This document shows positions 9,254 through 19,511 of a stretch of DNA of 64,000 bases, in pieces. The DNA lies in assembly GCF_002884495.1 (NCBI RefSeq), contig NZ_KZ614145.1, forward strand, positions 186,001-250,000, in the 5' to 3' direction. Origin of the DNA: Rummeliibacillus pycnus (GTDB lineage: Bacteria > Bacillota > Bacilli > Bacillales_A > Planococcaceae). Under the pieces are notes generated by a model. It was not told where the DNA came from. It searched no databases and saw only the letters and a program-made list of their open reading frames with translations. Position 1 is the stretch's first letter, and the number at the start of each line of letters is the position of its first letter. The position numbers were made by a program, and so were the translations under genes.

Positions 9254-9265
9254 GGAGGAGTAAGG

Positions 9266-11671
9266 ATGCTAGTATCTTTAAAATGGTTGTCACAATATGT
9301 TGATTTACAAGGTTTAGAACCAGAAGTTTTAGCAGAAAAAATTACCCGTTCAGGGATTGAAGTAGAGGGCGTCCATCATTTATCAGATGGCCTAAAAAAA
9401 ATTATGGTTGGTCAAATCAAAGAGTTGAGAAAACACCCTGATTCCGATCACTTAAATATTTGCCAAGTAGATTTTGGTGAAGAAGAGCTATCACAAATCG
9501 TTTGTGGCGCTCCTAATGTTGCTGAGGGTCAAAAAATCGTTGCAGTTCGTCCAAATGGTTATGTTGGTGGTAAAAAAATCAAAAAAGGTAAACTTCGTGG
9601 TGAAGTTTCAAACGGTATGATTTGCTCTCTACAAGAATTAGGAATCGAAGGGAAAGTTGTACCGAAAAAATATGCTGATGGCATCGTTATATTACCTGAA
9701 GATACACCAGTTGGTATGGATGCTATTGAAGCGTTAGGTTTAGATGATGTGGTTCTTGAATTAGGCTTAACACCAAACCGTTCCGATGCAATGAGTATGT
9801 TAGGTGTTGCTTATGAAGTTGCTGCAATTCTTTCAGAAGACGTCAAACTTCCAGATACTACACATGAGGAATCTACTGAACAAGCAGAAAAACTGTTAAA
9901 AGTTCGTGTAGAAGCACCTGAAGTAAATCCTATGTACACAGCAAAAGTCGTGAAAAATATTAAAGTTGCTGAATCTCCAATGTGGTTACAACAACGTTTA
10001 ATGGCTGCAGGTGTTCGCCCACTTAATAATGTTGTGGATATAACAAACTACATTTTGATGGAATACGGTCAACCATTACATGCTTTTGACTATGATGCAC
10101 TAGGTACAGGGGAAATCGTGGTTCGCTTAGCGAACGAAGGCGAACAAATTAAAACATTAGATGGCCAAGATCGAGTATTAAATGCTAAAAACCTTGTCAT
10201 TACAAATGGTAAAGAGCCAGTTGCAGTCGCTGGTGTAATGGGTGGTTTCGATTCTGAAGTAACTGAAAAAACGACAACAGTTGTTATTGAGTCAGCTTAT
10301 TTTGATGGCTTATCAGTTCGTTACACAGCTAAAGACCTTGGTTTACGTAGTGAAGCAAGTGCTCGTTACGAAAAAGGAATCGATCCAAATCGTGTAACTC
10401 CTGCTGCAGAACGTGCCGCACAAATGCTAGCTGAACTAGCTGGTGGGGAAGTATTATCAGGTTCTGTCGTTTTTGATGAACTAGACAAAACACCTTCAAA
10501 AGTTATTGTGTCACCTGATTTTGTCAATGCACGTTTAGGTATGAAAATTTCTTTAAATGAAATGGTATCCATTTTGAACCGTTTGAATTTTGATGTGGAA
10601 ACAGCAAACGGTCGTCTATATATTGATGCGCCAACACGACGCCAAGATATCAAAATCGAAGAAGATATCGTAGAAGAAATTGCACGTTTATATGGCTACG
10701 ATGAAATTCCTGCAACTGTTCCTGTAGGTGAATCAAAAGCAGGTGGTTTAAATCAATATCAAGCCAAACGTCGTATCGTTCATCGTCAACTACAAGGTTC
10801 AGGACTATACCAAGCTCTAACTTATTCACTTACATCTGATGAACTTTCACAAAAATATGCATTAGTAACAGCACCAACAACTCGTCTTTTAATGCCAATG
10901 AGTGAAGAACGTAGTACATTGCGCCAAAGTATTCTTCCACATTTAATCGAAGCTACTAGCTATAATGTTTCTCGTCAACAAGATTCTGTTGCATTGTATG
11001 AAGTTGGCTCCGTATTCTTAGGTGAAACAGAAGAAGGTCTGCCACATGAAGAAGAACATATCGCTGCGGTAATGACTGGTGATTGGGTTAACCATGCTTG
11101 GCAAGGTGAACATAAAAAAGTAGACTTCTTTGTCTTAAAAGGAATCCTGGAAGCTCTATTTGCAAAACTTGACTTAACAAATCGTGTTGCATATGAAACT
11201 GCAGTAGTAGATGGCTTACATCCGGGACGTACAGCGAATGTCTTATTAGATGGCGCTCGTATTGGTTTCGTAGGACAGTTACATCCTGCAGAACAAAAAG
11301 CAAATGGTATTAAAGAAACATATGTGATGGAATTAAACCTAGAAGCAATTCTTGCAGCTTCGATTGACCCATTAGTATATGTTCCAGTTCCTCGTTTCCC
11401 ATCTATTTCACGTGATATTGCTTTAGTTGTTGAACGTGCAACAAAAGCAGCAGATTTAGAAGCAATTATCCGTAAAGCAGGTGGCAAGCTGTTGAAAGAT
11501 GTAAATGTATTTGACCTTTACGAAGGAGAAAAAATGGAACAAGGCAAAAAATCAGTCGCCTTTACGCTAACTTACTTCACACCTGAACGAACACTTACAG
11601 ATGAAGAAGTAGTAGCAGCACATGATAAAGTAGTAGCTGCTCTTACAGAATCAGGTGCGGAACTTCGTTAA
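9266..11671 (+). CDS. pheT: phenylalanyl-tRNA synthetase beta subunit
   Basis: 801-aa beta chain. Domain order is standard: EMAP/tRNA-binding domain (about 40-150, with DSDHLNICQVDFGEEELSQIVCGAPNV), B3/B4 editing domain (about 210-390), B5 domain (about 405-475), catalytic-like core, and a C-terminal FDX-ACB domain (about 708-800, VPRFPSISRDIALVV). It forms the heterotetramer with PheS and edits mischarged Tyr-tRNA-Phe. The start is preceded by TAAGGAGGAG. Length is normal for the long bacterial form. Confidence 0.97.
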   Translation: MLVSLKWLSQYVDLQGLEPEVLAEKITRSGIEVEGVHHLSDGLKKIMVGQIKELRKHPDSDHLNICQVDFGEEELSQIVCGAPNVAEGQKIVAVRPNGYVGGKKIKKGKLRGEVSNGMICSLQELGIEGKVVPKKYADGIVILPEDTPVGMDAIEALGLDDVVLELGLTPNRSDAMSMLGVAYEVAAILSEDVKLPDTTHEESTEQAEKLLKVRVEAPEVNPMYTAKVVKNIKVAESPMWLQQRLMAAGVRPLNNVVDITNYILMEYGQPLHAFDYDALGTGEIVVRLANEGEQIKTLDGQDRVLNAKNLVITNGKEPVAVAGVMGGFDSEVTEKTTTVVIESAYFDGLSVRYTAKDLGLRSEASARYEKGIDPNRVTPAAERAAQMLAELAGGEVLSGSVVFDELDKTPSKVIVSPDFVNARLGMKISLNEMVSILNRLNFDVETANGRLYIDAPTRRQDIKIEEDIVEEIARLYGYDEIPATVPVGESKAGGLNQYQAKRRIVHRQLQGSGLYQALTYSLTSDELSQKYALVTAPTTRLLMPMSEERSTLRQSILPHLIEATSYNVSRQQDSVALYEVGSVFLGETEEGLPHEEEHIAAVMTGDWVNHAWQGEHKKVDFFVLKGILEALFAKLDLTNRVAYETAVVDGLHPGRTANVLLDGARIGFVGQLHPAEQKANGIKETYVMELNLEAILAASIDPLVYVPVPRFPSISRDIALVVERATKAADLEAIIRKAGGKLLKDVNVFDLYEGEKMEQGKKSVAFTLTYFTPERTLTDEEVVAAHDKVVAALTESGAELR

Positions 11672-11883
11672 GAGAACAAATAAGACTTTGATAGATTATT
11701 TTGTGTATTGTTTATTACCTTACTTAAGGTGTAATACGGACTCCTGCAAGAAGTGAGTAGAACGCAGCGCAGCTAATAGCATATATACTATAAGTTTTTG
11801 CGTTACTACACTTTTTTAGTACCCCAATTCACTTTAGAGAAAACAGATAATTTATCGATAATATTGAAAACAAAGCCTAATTT

Positions 11884-11921
11884 AAAAGGAGGTAGCTAAT
11901 CAAAGCTACCTCCTTTTCGCA
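11884..11921 (+). terminator. intrinsic terminator of pheST
   Basis: Perfect 14-bp stem AAAAGGAGGTAGCT / AGCTACCTCCTTTT with a 6-nt loop. It lies about 215 bp downstream of pheT. Confidence 0.85.
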
Positions 11922-12142
11922 TTTATTTATATTACAATTACTGTATTTTGTAATATAATCTTACTCTTCATGAATATATATAGATAAATATATTAATTAA
12001 TAAAATTTGTAAAATATAAGTAATTTATTGTTTGTCATATTATATCATTATGCTATAATGTCAAAAAAGAGTTGTCAGACTTCAATGAAAACACTACTAT
12101 ACTAAGAGAATATCTACGATTTTAAATTTTTTGTTAAAATTA

Positions 12143-12170
12143 TAGACAATTTTGTAAATTATGTTATATT
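12143..12170 (+). promoter_or_regulatory. possible promoter of the opp operon
   Basis: TAGACA at 12143-12148 and TATATT at 12165-12170 with a 16-bp spacer, 135 bp upstream of oppD. The match is reasonable, but the region is so AT-rich that chance is possible. Confidence 0.4.
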
Positions 12171-12304
12171 AGTAAAAATGATAAATTTAGAAAATCGAAA
12201 TATTTACCGTTAAACTACTCCTGTACTGCGTGGTGACTAACAGAATATTAAACAAAAAATTTTGAATTTTCAATATTTTATTTTGTTTAGGAAGGAGCAT
12301 ACAT

Positions 12305-13333
12305 TTGAAAACATCTGAAAATATACTGAATATTAATCATTTACACACTAGTTTCAGGATTAAAGATCGTTACTATGACGCAGTCGAAGATGTATCACTA
12401 ACATTAAAGGAAAATGAAGTACTCGCAATTGTGGGGGAATCTGGATGTGGGAAAAGCACATTGGCAACTTCTATTGTTGGACTTCATCCACCAGGAAATA
12501 CAAGAGTTACAGGTGAAATTTTATATAACGGAAAAAATATTGTGAATTTTAAAGAAGATGAATTAAATCACATTCGTGGAAATGATATAGGATTTATCTT
12601 CCAAGACCCTCTTTCTGCATTAAATCCATTAATGCGCATTGGGGATCAAATTGAAGAAACGTTAGTTTATCATACAAAATTAAATGAAAAACAACGCAAG
12701 GAACGCGTTCTTGAACTATTAAATCAAGTAGGGATCAATAAACCGGAATTAGTTTCTAAACAGTTCCCACACCAGCTTTCAGGTGGTATGCGTCAACGAG
12801 TAATGATTGCGATAGCAATTGCCTGCAAGCCGAAAATAATGATCGCAGATGAACCAACAACAGCACTTGATGTAACCATTCAAGCACAAATTTTAGATTT
12901 ACTTAAAGAATTACAAGATGAAACAGACGCAGGCATTATATTGATCACTCACGATTTAGGTGTTGTAGCTGAAGTAGCAGATCGAGTAGCTGTGATGTAC
13001 GCAGCAGAAATCATTGAGATAGCTCCAGTTGAGGAGTTGTTCAAAAATCCAAAACATCCATACACACGCTCATTATTGAATTCTATTCCACAAGTGGATA
13101 GCGAAAAGGATCGATTAGAAGTGATTCATGGGATGGTACCATCTCTTACCAAATTGCCGCGAACTGGATGTCGCTTTTCAGCTCGTATCCCATGGATTCC
13201 ACAATCAGCTCATGAAGAAAATCCTCAATTACATGAAGTTAAACCAGGACATTTTGTTCGATGTACCTGCTGGAAACATTTCCACTTTCAAGGTGAAAAG
13301 GAGGGTGCATCAAATGAGCTTTATGCAAATTAA
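12305..13333 (+). CDS. oppD: oligopeptide ABC transporter ATP-binding protein OppD
   Basis: 342-aa ATPase of a peptide importer. Walker A VGESGCGKST, signature LSGGMRQRVMIAIAIA, Walker B IMIADEPTTALDVT and H-loop ITHDLG are all present. The C-terminal extension (from about residue 260) is the oligopeptide/dipeptide transporter domain; its cysteine cluster is partly altered (GCRFSARIPW ... VRCTCW), so the [4Fe-4S]-type site of some family members may be incomplete. The start is TTG at 12305 with AGGAAGGAGC upstream. First of five genes in the order D-F-B-C-A, similar to app operons. Exact substrate (peptide or other) unknown. Confidence 0.9.
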   Translation: MKTSENILNINHLHTSFRIKDRYYDAVEDVSLTLKENEVLAIVGESGCGKSTLATSIVGLHPPGNTRVTGEILYNGKNIVNFKEDELNHIRGNDIGFIFQDPLSALNPLMRIGDQIEETLVYHTKLNEKQRKERVLELLNQVGINKPELVSKQFPHQLSGGMRQRVMIAIAIACKPKIMIADEPTTALDVTIQAQILDLLKELQDETDAGIILITHDLGVVAEVADRVAVMYAAEIIEIAPVEELFKNPKHPYTRSLLNSIPQVDSEKDRLEVIHGMVPSLTKLPRTGCRFSARIPWIPQSAHEENPQLHEVKPGHFVRCTCWKHFHFQGEKEGASNELYAN

Positions 13334-14261
13334 AGACTTGTGTGTACACTATCCAATACGTGGAGGGTTTTTTAACTCGATAGTTGATTATGTGTATGCA
13401 GTTGATGGTGTATCAATGGAATTTGAAAAGGGGAAAACATACGGACTTGTAGGTGAATCAGGATCTGGTAAATCAACCACAGGTAAAGCTATTATCGGAT
13501 TAGAAAAAATTACATCTGGTCAAATCATATATGAGGGTGAAGATGTAACAAATCAAAGAAGAAAACGTAATAGTGCGTATAATCGGGATATCCAAATGAT
13601 CTTCCAAGATTCTTCCTCAAGTATGAATCCAAGAAAACGAGTAATGGATATTATTGCTGAACCTATTCGTAATTTTACGAATATGAGTGATCAAGAAGAG
13701 CGAAGACGTATTATTGAACTTCTAGAGATTGTTGGTATGTCAGAGGAAGCGATGTACAAATATCCTCATGAATTTTCAGGTGGACAACGTCAACGTTTAG
13801 GTATTGCTAGAGCTGTTGCATGTAATCCAAAGATGATTATTGCGGACGAGCCGGTATCAGCACTAGATTTATCTGTACAAGCACAGGTACTAAACTTTAT
13901 GAAGGACATCCAAACAGAATATGGCCTTAGTTATTTATTTATCTCACATGATTTAGGTGTAGTAAGACATATGTGTGACTATATTTCCATAATGTATAAA
14001 GGCCGCTTTGTTGAAACGGGAACAAAAGAAGATATTTATCATGATCCTCGCCATATCTATACGAATCGCTTATTATCTGCGATTCCTAATATTGAACCAG
14101 AAACTAGAATAGAACGTAAAAAAGTTCGTCAAAGAGTGGAAGTCACTTACCGCCAAGAACAGCATAAATACTACGATGAAAATGGTAAAGTATATCCACT
14201 AAAAGAAATATCACCTAGACATCATGTAGCAATGATGGTCACTGAGAAAGGGGGTATTTAG
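13314..14261 (+). CDS. oppF: oligopeptide ABC transporter ATP-binding protein OppF
   Basis: 315-aa second ATPase of the peptide importer. Walker A VGESGSGKSTTGKAI, signature FSGGQRQRLGIARAVA, Walker B MIIADEPVSALDLSVQ, H-loop FISHDLGVV. The start ATG at 13314 is set by AAAGGAGGG at 13297-13305 and overlaps oppD by 20 bp. It pairs with OppD to energise the OppB/OppC channel. The C-terminal tail after about residue 260 is charged and family-typical. Confidence 0.91.
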   Translation: MSFMQIKDLCVHYPIRGGFFNSIVDYVYAVDGVSMEFEKGKTYGLVGESGSGKSTTGKAIIGLEKITSGQIIYEGEDVTNQRRKRNSAYNRDIQMIFQDSSSSMNPRKRVMDIIAEPIRNFTNMSDQEERRRIIELLEIVGMSEEAMYKYPHEFSGGQRQRLGIARAVACNPKMIIADEPVSALDLSVQAQVLNFMKDIQTEYGLSYLFISHDLGVVRHMCDYISIMYKGRFVETGTKEDIYHDPRHIYTNRLLSAIPNIEPETRIERKKVRQRVEVTYRQEQHKYYDENGKVYPLKEISPRHHVAMMVTEKGGI

Positions 14262-14262
14262 T

Positions 14263-15225
14263 ATGTGGAAGACTATTGTTAGAAGAGTACTAGTGATGAT
14301 TCCTCAACTTTTTGTGCTTAGTATGCTTGTATTTATCATGGCGAAATTCATGCCAGGAGATCCATTTACGGGATTAATTACACCACAAACAGATCCAAAC
14401 CGATTAGAAGAAATGCGGCAGGCTGCAGGTTTCTATGATCCATGGTATATACAATATTGGCATTGGGTTACAAATGCTTTACATGGTGATTTTGGAGATA
14501 GCTACTCCTTTAAAGTGAGTGTAGCTTCACTCATTGGTGAACGTGGTATGAATACATTATGGTTATCTTTATTAAGTGTTATCTTAGTCTATCTGATTGC
14601 CATTCCTTTAGGAGTTTTGGCAGGGCGCTATCAAAACTCATTTCTTGATAAATCAGTTGTCCTATATAGCTTTATAAGTTATGCGATTCCAACATTTGTT
14701 TTATCATTGATTTTCTTATTTATCTTTGGGTATCAACTTGAATGGTTCCCAACTTCTGGGACTGTTGATGTTAAGTACGATCCAGGGACTTTCGATTATT
14801 TTTGGAATAAGTTTTATCATTTACTGTTACCGGCTATTACTTACGCTTTACTTGGTACGACAGGCGTTATTCAATACTTACGCTCAGAGATCATTGATGC
14901 AAAGACACAAGATTATGTGAAAACTGCACGCAGTAAAGGGATTCCAATGAGAAAAGTATATTCTCGTCACATATTCCGAAATTCACTTTTGCCAATTGCA
15001 GCGTTTTTAGGTTTTACGATTACCGGATTACTTGGTGGTTCAGTTTTCATTGAGACAATCTTTGGTTATCCAGGTATGGGCCAGCTTTTTATACAAGCAA
15101 TTATGGCTCGAGATTATAGTGTAATAACAACACTTGTTATGTTATTTGGCTTCTTAACATTATTAGGTAGTCTATTATCCGACATTATCATGAGTATTGT
15201 CGATCCAAGAATTCGAATAGATTAA
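14263..15225 (+). CDS. oppB: oligopeptide ABC transporter permease OppB
   Basis: 320-aa integral membrane permease of the binding-protein-dependent transport family. The N-terminal helix (about 8-30) is followed by a periplasm-side loop and five further hydrophobic segments. The EAA loop that docks the ATPases reads around DYVKTARSKGIPMRKVYSRHIFRNSLLP. It begins 1 bp after the oppF stop. It forms a heterodimeric channel with OppC. Confidence 0.92.
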   Translation: MWKTIVRRVLVMIPQLFVLSMLVFIMAKFMPGDPFTGLITPQTDPNRLEEMRQAAGFYDPWYIQYWHWVTNALHGDFGDSYSFKVSVASLIGERGMNTLWLSLLSVILVYLIAIPLGVLAGRYQNSFLDKSVVLYSFISYAIPTFVLSLIFLFIFGYQLEWFPTSGTVDVKYDPGTFDYFWNKFYHLLLPAITYALLGTTGVIQYLRSEIIDAKTQDYVKTARSKGIPMRKVYSRHIFRNSLLPIAAFLGFTITGLLGGSVFIETIFGYPGMGQLFIQAIMARDYSVITTLVMLFGFLTLLGSLLSDIIMSIVDPRIRID

Positions 15226-15260
15226 AAACTTAAATAATTGTTAAGGAGAGGTGATTTGAA

Positions 15261-16163
15261 ATGCAAAAAATACAAGAAAGAACAATTGAACTAGATGGCA
15301 CACCAGCGACAGGTTTTAGAGTCATCTGGCGTGAATTTAAAAAAGATAAAATTGCGATGATATCGTTAATCTTATTATTTGTCGTAATCTTTGGTGTTTT
15401 AATATGGGCACCATTTATTGATCAAGAAAAACTGATGAAAATAAGTTTATTAGATGAATTTGCAGAACCAGGTACAAACGGCTTTATCCTTGGTGCAGAC
15501 CAAGGTGGAAGTGATGTTTTAGGGCAATTAATTATTGGTGCGCGTAATTCACTTGTCATTGCTGTCATTATCACACTTATTACGGGTGTGTCGGGCATAG
15601 CAATTGGTATCATTACAGGTTACTACGGTGGATTGATTGATAATATTTTTATGCGTATTATTGATTTCTTTATGACTTTACCAACATTAATGATCATCAT
15701 TGTTTTCGTCACGCTTGTTCCGAAATACAATGTAACTTCATTTATATTAATCATGAGTTTATTCTTGTGGGTTGGAACGGCAAGACTCGTCCGAAGTAAG
15801 GCATTGTCCGAATCGAGAAGAGATTATGTAAATGCTTCTAAGACAATGGGGACAAGTGATTTTGCCATAATGTTCAAAGGTATTATGCCAAATTTAAGTT
15901 CGATTTTGATTGTAGAAATGACTTTAAACTTTGCAGGTAATGTAGGGATTGAAACAGGGTTATCATTTCTTGGATTTGGATTACCTCCTTCAACACCAAG
16001 TTTAGGAACACTTGTAAGTTATGCAAGTAATCCAACAGTATTATCTGAGAAGTGGTGGGTATGGTTACCAGCATCAATATTAATATTAGTATTGATGTTA
16101 GGCATAAATTATGTTGGGCAGGCATTACGTCGTTCAGCAGATGTAAAACAAAGATTAGGATAA
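15261..16163 (+). CDS. oppC: oligopeptide ABC transporter permease OppC
   Basis: 300-aa second permease subunit. The N-terminal cytoplasmic OppC_N segment (FRVIWREFKKDKIAMISLILL) precedes the first membrane helix, and the EAA loop reads RRDYVNASKTMGTSDFAIMFKGIMPN. ATG at 15261 has AAGGAGAGG upstream. Normal length for the family. Confidence 0.92.
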   Translation: MQKIQERTIELDGTPATGFRVIWREFKKDKIAMISLILLFVVIFGVLIWAPFIDQEKLMKISLLDEFAEPGTNGFILGADQGGSDVLGQLIIGARNSLVIAVIITLITGVSGIAIGIITGYYGGLIDNIFMRIIDFFMTLPTLMIIIVFVTLVPKYNVTSFILIMSLFLWVGTARLVRSKALSESRRDYVNASKTMGTSDFAIMFKGIMPNLSSILIVEMTLNFAGNVGIETGLSFLGFGLPPSTPSLGTLVSYASNPTVLSEKWWVWLPASILILVLMLGINYVGQALRRSADVKQRLG

Positions 16164-16179
16164 CAAAGGAGGAAAAGGG

Positions 16180-17994
16180 ATGAAGAAGAAGTGGTTTTTA
16201 CTTTCTTTAGTTTGTGCATTCATGCTTGCACTAGCTGCATGTGGCGGCTCAGGTTCAAATACTAAAGAAAGCGGAAAAGAAGGTGGAAAAGAAACGGGAA
16301 AAGAAACTGTAGACAAAAGTTTACTCCCGGCAGAAGCAACAAATGATGGCACGCCTATTAAAGGCGGTACTTTAAAGGTTGGTTTAGTAACTGATACGCC
16401 ATTCCAAGGTATATTTAACTGGGAGCTTTATGAAGATGATTATGATAAACAAATTATGGATTATGCTTCCAACTCAATCTTCCCAACTAAAGAAGATTTC
16501 TTAATTTCTGATGATGGATTAGGCAAACTAAAAGTTGATGTACCTGCCAAAAAAGCAACAGTATCTATTAAAAAAGGAGTAAAATGGTCTGATGGTGAAC
16601 CATTTACAATCGATGATGTAATTTTCCCTTACTATATTATTGCGGATAAAGATTATACAGGTGTACGTTATGATTCTGACTTCCAAAATATCGTTGGTGC
16701 AAAAGAATACCATGCTGGAAAAGCAAAAGAAATTTCTGGTATCAAAAAAATCGATGATTACACAATGGAAATTTCATTTAAGAAAATCTCTCCAGCAATT
16801 TACTCTGGTGGTGATGGTTTATGGGGTTATGCTGCTCCAAAACATCAGTTAAAAGATATTAAAATCAAAGACTTAGTAAAATCTGATGCGGTACGTAAAA
16901 ACCCTGCAACACTTGGTGCATTCGTTATTGATAAAGTTGTCAATGGTGAATCTGTACAAATGGTAGCAAATAAATACTACTGGAAGGGTAAACCGAAGTT
17001 AGATAAAGTTGTAATAGAAGTTGTTCCATCTGCTTCAGCTGCTGCAGCGATTAAAGCTGGTAAATATGATGTAGCAAGTAACTATAAAGCAAATGATTAC
17101 AAAGCTATTAAAGATTTTGATAATATCAATGTTTTAGGTCGTGATGAACTTGCGTACTCATACCTTGGTTTCAAATTAGGAAAATATGATTCTAAACAAG
17201 GTATAAATGTTACGGATCCAAACGCTAAAATGGGCAATGTAAAATTACGCCAAGCCATTGCTTATGCAATGGATATCGAACAAGTAACAAAAGCTTATTA
17301 TGATGGACTTCGTACACGTGCGAATTCTTTAATTCCACCAGTATTCCAAAGTTTCTATGATGATTCACTTAAAGGCTATAACTACGATCCAGAAAAAGCA
17401 AAAAAACTATTGGATGAAGCAGGTTATAAAGATGTAAATAATGATGGCTATCGTGAAGATCCTAAGGGCAAAGAATTTACGATTAAGTTAGCTACCATGG
17501 CAGGATCTGATAAGGATGAGAAAATTGATCAATTCTATATCCAAAATTGGAAAGACGTTGGTCTAAAAGTAGAATATTCTACTGGTCGTCCAATCGAATT
17601 CAATAGCTTCTACGATAAAGTTCAAGCAGATGATAAAGATATTGACATGTTCATGGCTGCATGGGGAACAGGGACTAACCCATCTCCAATGGGTCTATAT
17701 TCTAAAGAAGCACAATTTAATTTTAGCCGTATCGTGTCTGATGAGCTAACTACATTATTAAATGATATTGATTCTGAAGCAGCAATGGATCCAAAATACC
17801 GTGCTGAAGCGTTCACAAAATGGCAAAATTACATGAGTGAGCAAGCTACTACAGTTCCAACATACTTCCGTACGGAAATCATTCCAGTCAACAAACGTGT
17901 AAAACACTGGGATATTGATTATTTGAAAGAAACAAAAGACAATCTGCAAGATGTTGAATTAACTGCTGATGAACCAGTAAAATCAAGCAAATAA
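16180..17994 (+). CDS. oppA: oligopeptide-binding lipoprotein OppA (SBP family 5)
   Basis: 604-aa extracytoplasmic solute-binding protein. A lipoprotein signal peptide ends in the lipobox LAAC with Cys21 as the lipidation site, followed by a Gly/Ser/Lys-rich linker with two GKETGKE-like repeats. The mature part is SBP_bac_5 fold, with the family-typical segment VKLRQAIAYAMDIEQVTKAYY at about residues 350-370 and FDSFQF-like central regions. It captures peptides at the cell surface for OppBCDF. It is the last gene of the operon, 16 bp behind oppC, and a terminator follows. Confidence 0.92.
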   Translation: MKKKWFLLSLVCAFMLALAACGGSGSNTKESGKEGGKETGKETVDKSLLPAEATNDGTPIKGGTLKVGLVTDTPFQGIFNWELYEDDYDKQIMDYASNSIFPTKEDFLISDDGLGKLKVDVPAKKATVSIKKGVKWSDGEPFTIDDVIFPYYIIADKDYTGVRYDSDFQNIVGAKEYHAGKAKEISGIKKIDDYTMEISFKKISPAIYSGGDGLWGYAAPKHQLKDIKIKDLVKSDAVRKNPATLGAFVIDKVVNGESVQMVANKYYWKGKPKLDKVVIEVVPSASAAAAIKAGKYDVASNYKANDYKAIKDFDNINVLGRDELAYSYLGFKLGKYDSKQGINVTDPNAKMGNVKLRQAIAYAMDIEQVTKAYYDGLRTRANSLIPPVFQSFYDDSLKGYNYDPEKAKKLLDEAGYKDVNNDGYREDPKGKEFTIKLATMAGSDKDEKIDQFYIQNWKDVGLKVEYSTGRPIEFNSFYDKVQADDKDIDMFMAAWGTGTNPSPMGLYSKEAQFNFSRIVSDELTTLLNDIDSEAAMDPKYRAEAFTKWQNYMSEQATTVPTYFRTEIIPVNKRVKHWDIDYLKETKDNLQDVELTADEPVKSSK

Positions 17995-18018
17995 TCTCAT
18001 ATCTAAAAGAGAATTAAA

Positions 18019-18072
18019 AAAAGTGCCAATGGGATGTGCAATTCAACTCCTCATTGGCACTTTTAATTTTTT
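18019..18072 (+). terminator. terminator of the opp operon
   Basis: 13-bp stem AAAAGTGCCAATG / CATTGGCACTTTT with a 20-nt loop, followed by AATTTTTTT. Confidence 0.85.
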
Positions 18073-18215
18073 TATGGATCTATTGTTTGAAAAAGAATCG
18101 GTTGTTTTGCAATCTTAAAATGTTTCTCTGAAAAATAATATAATGGTTATCTTTCTGCAATAAAAGTTAACTATACTTATGGAGGGTCATCAACTATATT
18201 TTAATACGTTAAGTT

Positions 18216-19151
18216 TTAGTTAAATCTCTTTTTAGATGCAATGCGGGAAGCTTTTTGGGTATTTGCAAAATGCCATTTTGTTACACTATGAAGAGATTCC
18301 TCACCTTGAGCAAGTAAGATTTGGGCAGCAATTTCATCTACTCGATGACTTGCTCCTTTTGGTAATGTGACACCGATGGATTTACTTAGTTTGTCCATTT
18401 CTGAGAGAAATGCACAACGAGCTAAAATAGATGCAGCTGCTACAGCAACATGGATTTGTTCTGCTTTTGTAGCAAATAATACATTTTCGGTCACAATTTC
18501 TTTTTCGGTTTTTAAATAGTTGTAGTATGTTTTTCTTTCGGCAAATTGGTCAATTAGAATATACTCTGGTTTTTCGGGTGCAATCTTCGCTAGTAATTGT
18601 CTAATTGCTTGGTTATGCAGTTGAGCCTTCATCTTACCTTGTGAAGTACCTGCAGCTTGTACAAGGTTGTACTTTTCATTATGTAATACTAGTACACAAT
18701 GGGGAAGAGTTGCTTTTAGGTCAGATGCAATTTTTAACATATAGTCGTCAGTTAACAATTTAGAATCTTTAACACCTAACTCTTTTACCAGATCAATTTT
18801 GTCTTGTGGTACATAGACGGCAGCTACTGTAATTGGACCAAAATAATCGCCAGTCCCTGTTTCATCAGATCCAATAACAGATAGAGAGGACAGATTGTTA
18901 GGCAACGTATCTCCTTTTGATAACGTCATAGTAGACGGATCTTCTGCTTGAGTTTTCCATTGTTCGGCTTCGCGTTCGCAACCGCCACCCTGGAACATCA
19001 CTTTACCAGATGAATAGATGGTAATCGCACAGTCGGCAAGCTTTGCGGCGAATATAACACCAGGTGCTTTGCGTTCTACTATATATTGAGAATAGTAGTT
19101 CATCACTTCTTTTTGCATCTTTGGAGGTAGTTTAATGACAATATTAGACAT
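18216..19151 (-). CDS. rnhC: ribonuclease HIII
   Basis: 311-aa RNase HIII, which cleaves the RNA strand of RNA-DNA hybrids. An N-terminal TBP-like substrate-binding domain (about 1-85) precedes the RNase H fold. The catalytic start GSDETGTGDYFGPI supplies Asp and Glu, and further acidic residues are in DSKLL and ILIDQFA. It is divergent to zapA, as in B. subtilis. Length matches the family. Confidence 0.94.
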   Translation of the reverse strand: MSNIVIKLPPKMQKEVMNYYSQYIVERKAPGVIFAAKLADCAITIYSSGKVMFQGGGCEREAEQWKTQAEDPSTMTLSKGDTLPNNLSSLSVIGSDETGTGDYFGPITVAAVYVPQDKIDLVKELGVKDSKLLTDDYMLKIASDLKATLPHCVLVLHNEKYNLVQAAGTSQGKMKAQLHNQAIRQLLAKIAPEKPEYILIDQFAERKTYYNYLKTEKEIVTENVLFATKAEQIHVAVAAASILARCAFLSEMDKLSKSIGVTLPKGASHRVDEIAAQILLAQGEESLHSVTKWHFANTQKASRIASKKRFN

Positions 19152-19238
19152 ATTTTATATTCCTTTCTTCTTAAGTAATTCACAACTTAGACACTTCATG
19201 TTATCATAAGAAATAGGACTTTAAAGGAGGTTAAGGCA

Positions 19239-19511
19239 ATGTCTGTGCAACGAAAAAATCGAGTTTCAGTTGAAATCTACGGTCAAACTTATAATATAGT
19301 TGGGACAGAATCGCCAGGTCATATGCGATTTGTAGCAGCAACTGTAGACGACCAAATGCGTGAAATTAAGCGTGCCAACCCAAGCCTCGACAGTGCCAAG
19401 CTAGCCGTCCTTACTGCTTGTAATGCAGTAAATGATTACTTGAAATTAAAAAATCAAGTAGAAATACTCGAATCAGAATTGAAAAATTTAAAGGATGAAG
19501 TGAATGGTTGA
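19239..19511 (+). CDS. zapA: cell division protein ZapA
   Basis: 90-aa FtsZ-associated protein. The N-terminal half is the small globular ZapA head ([38 protein letters not shown]) and the C-terminal half is a coiled coil ([25 protein letters not shown]). It promotes FtsZ bundling at midcell. Strong AAAGGAGG site upstream; overlaps cvpA by 8 bp. Confidence 0.93.
   Translation: MSVQRKNRVSVEIYGQTYNIVGTESPGHMRFVAATVDDQMREIKRANPSLDSAKLAVLTACNAVNDYLKLKNQVEILESELKNLKDEVNG

Larger units (their letters stand above)
11672..12304. other. 633-bp intergenic region between pheT and oppD
   Basis: No gene is visible. 11733-11775 carries a decayed fragment of the intergenic repeat family seen complete at 62148-62259 (ACTCCTGC ... 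GCAGCGCAGC). A strong terminator follows at 11884-11921. The last 200 bp are very AT-rich and lead into the opp promoter. Confidence 0.7.

Noticed and set aside
10975-11487. 170-codon minus-strand frame inside pheT
   Set aside because: Antisense shadow of a highly expressed gene; no start signal and atypical composition.
13128-13313. 62-residue N-terminal extension of OppF
   Set aside because: Overlaps oppD in another frame; the ATG at 13314 has a strong ribosome-binding site and matches family length.
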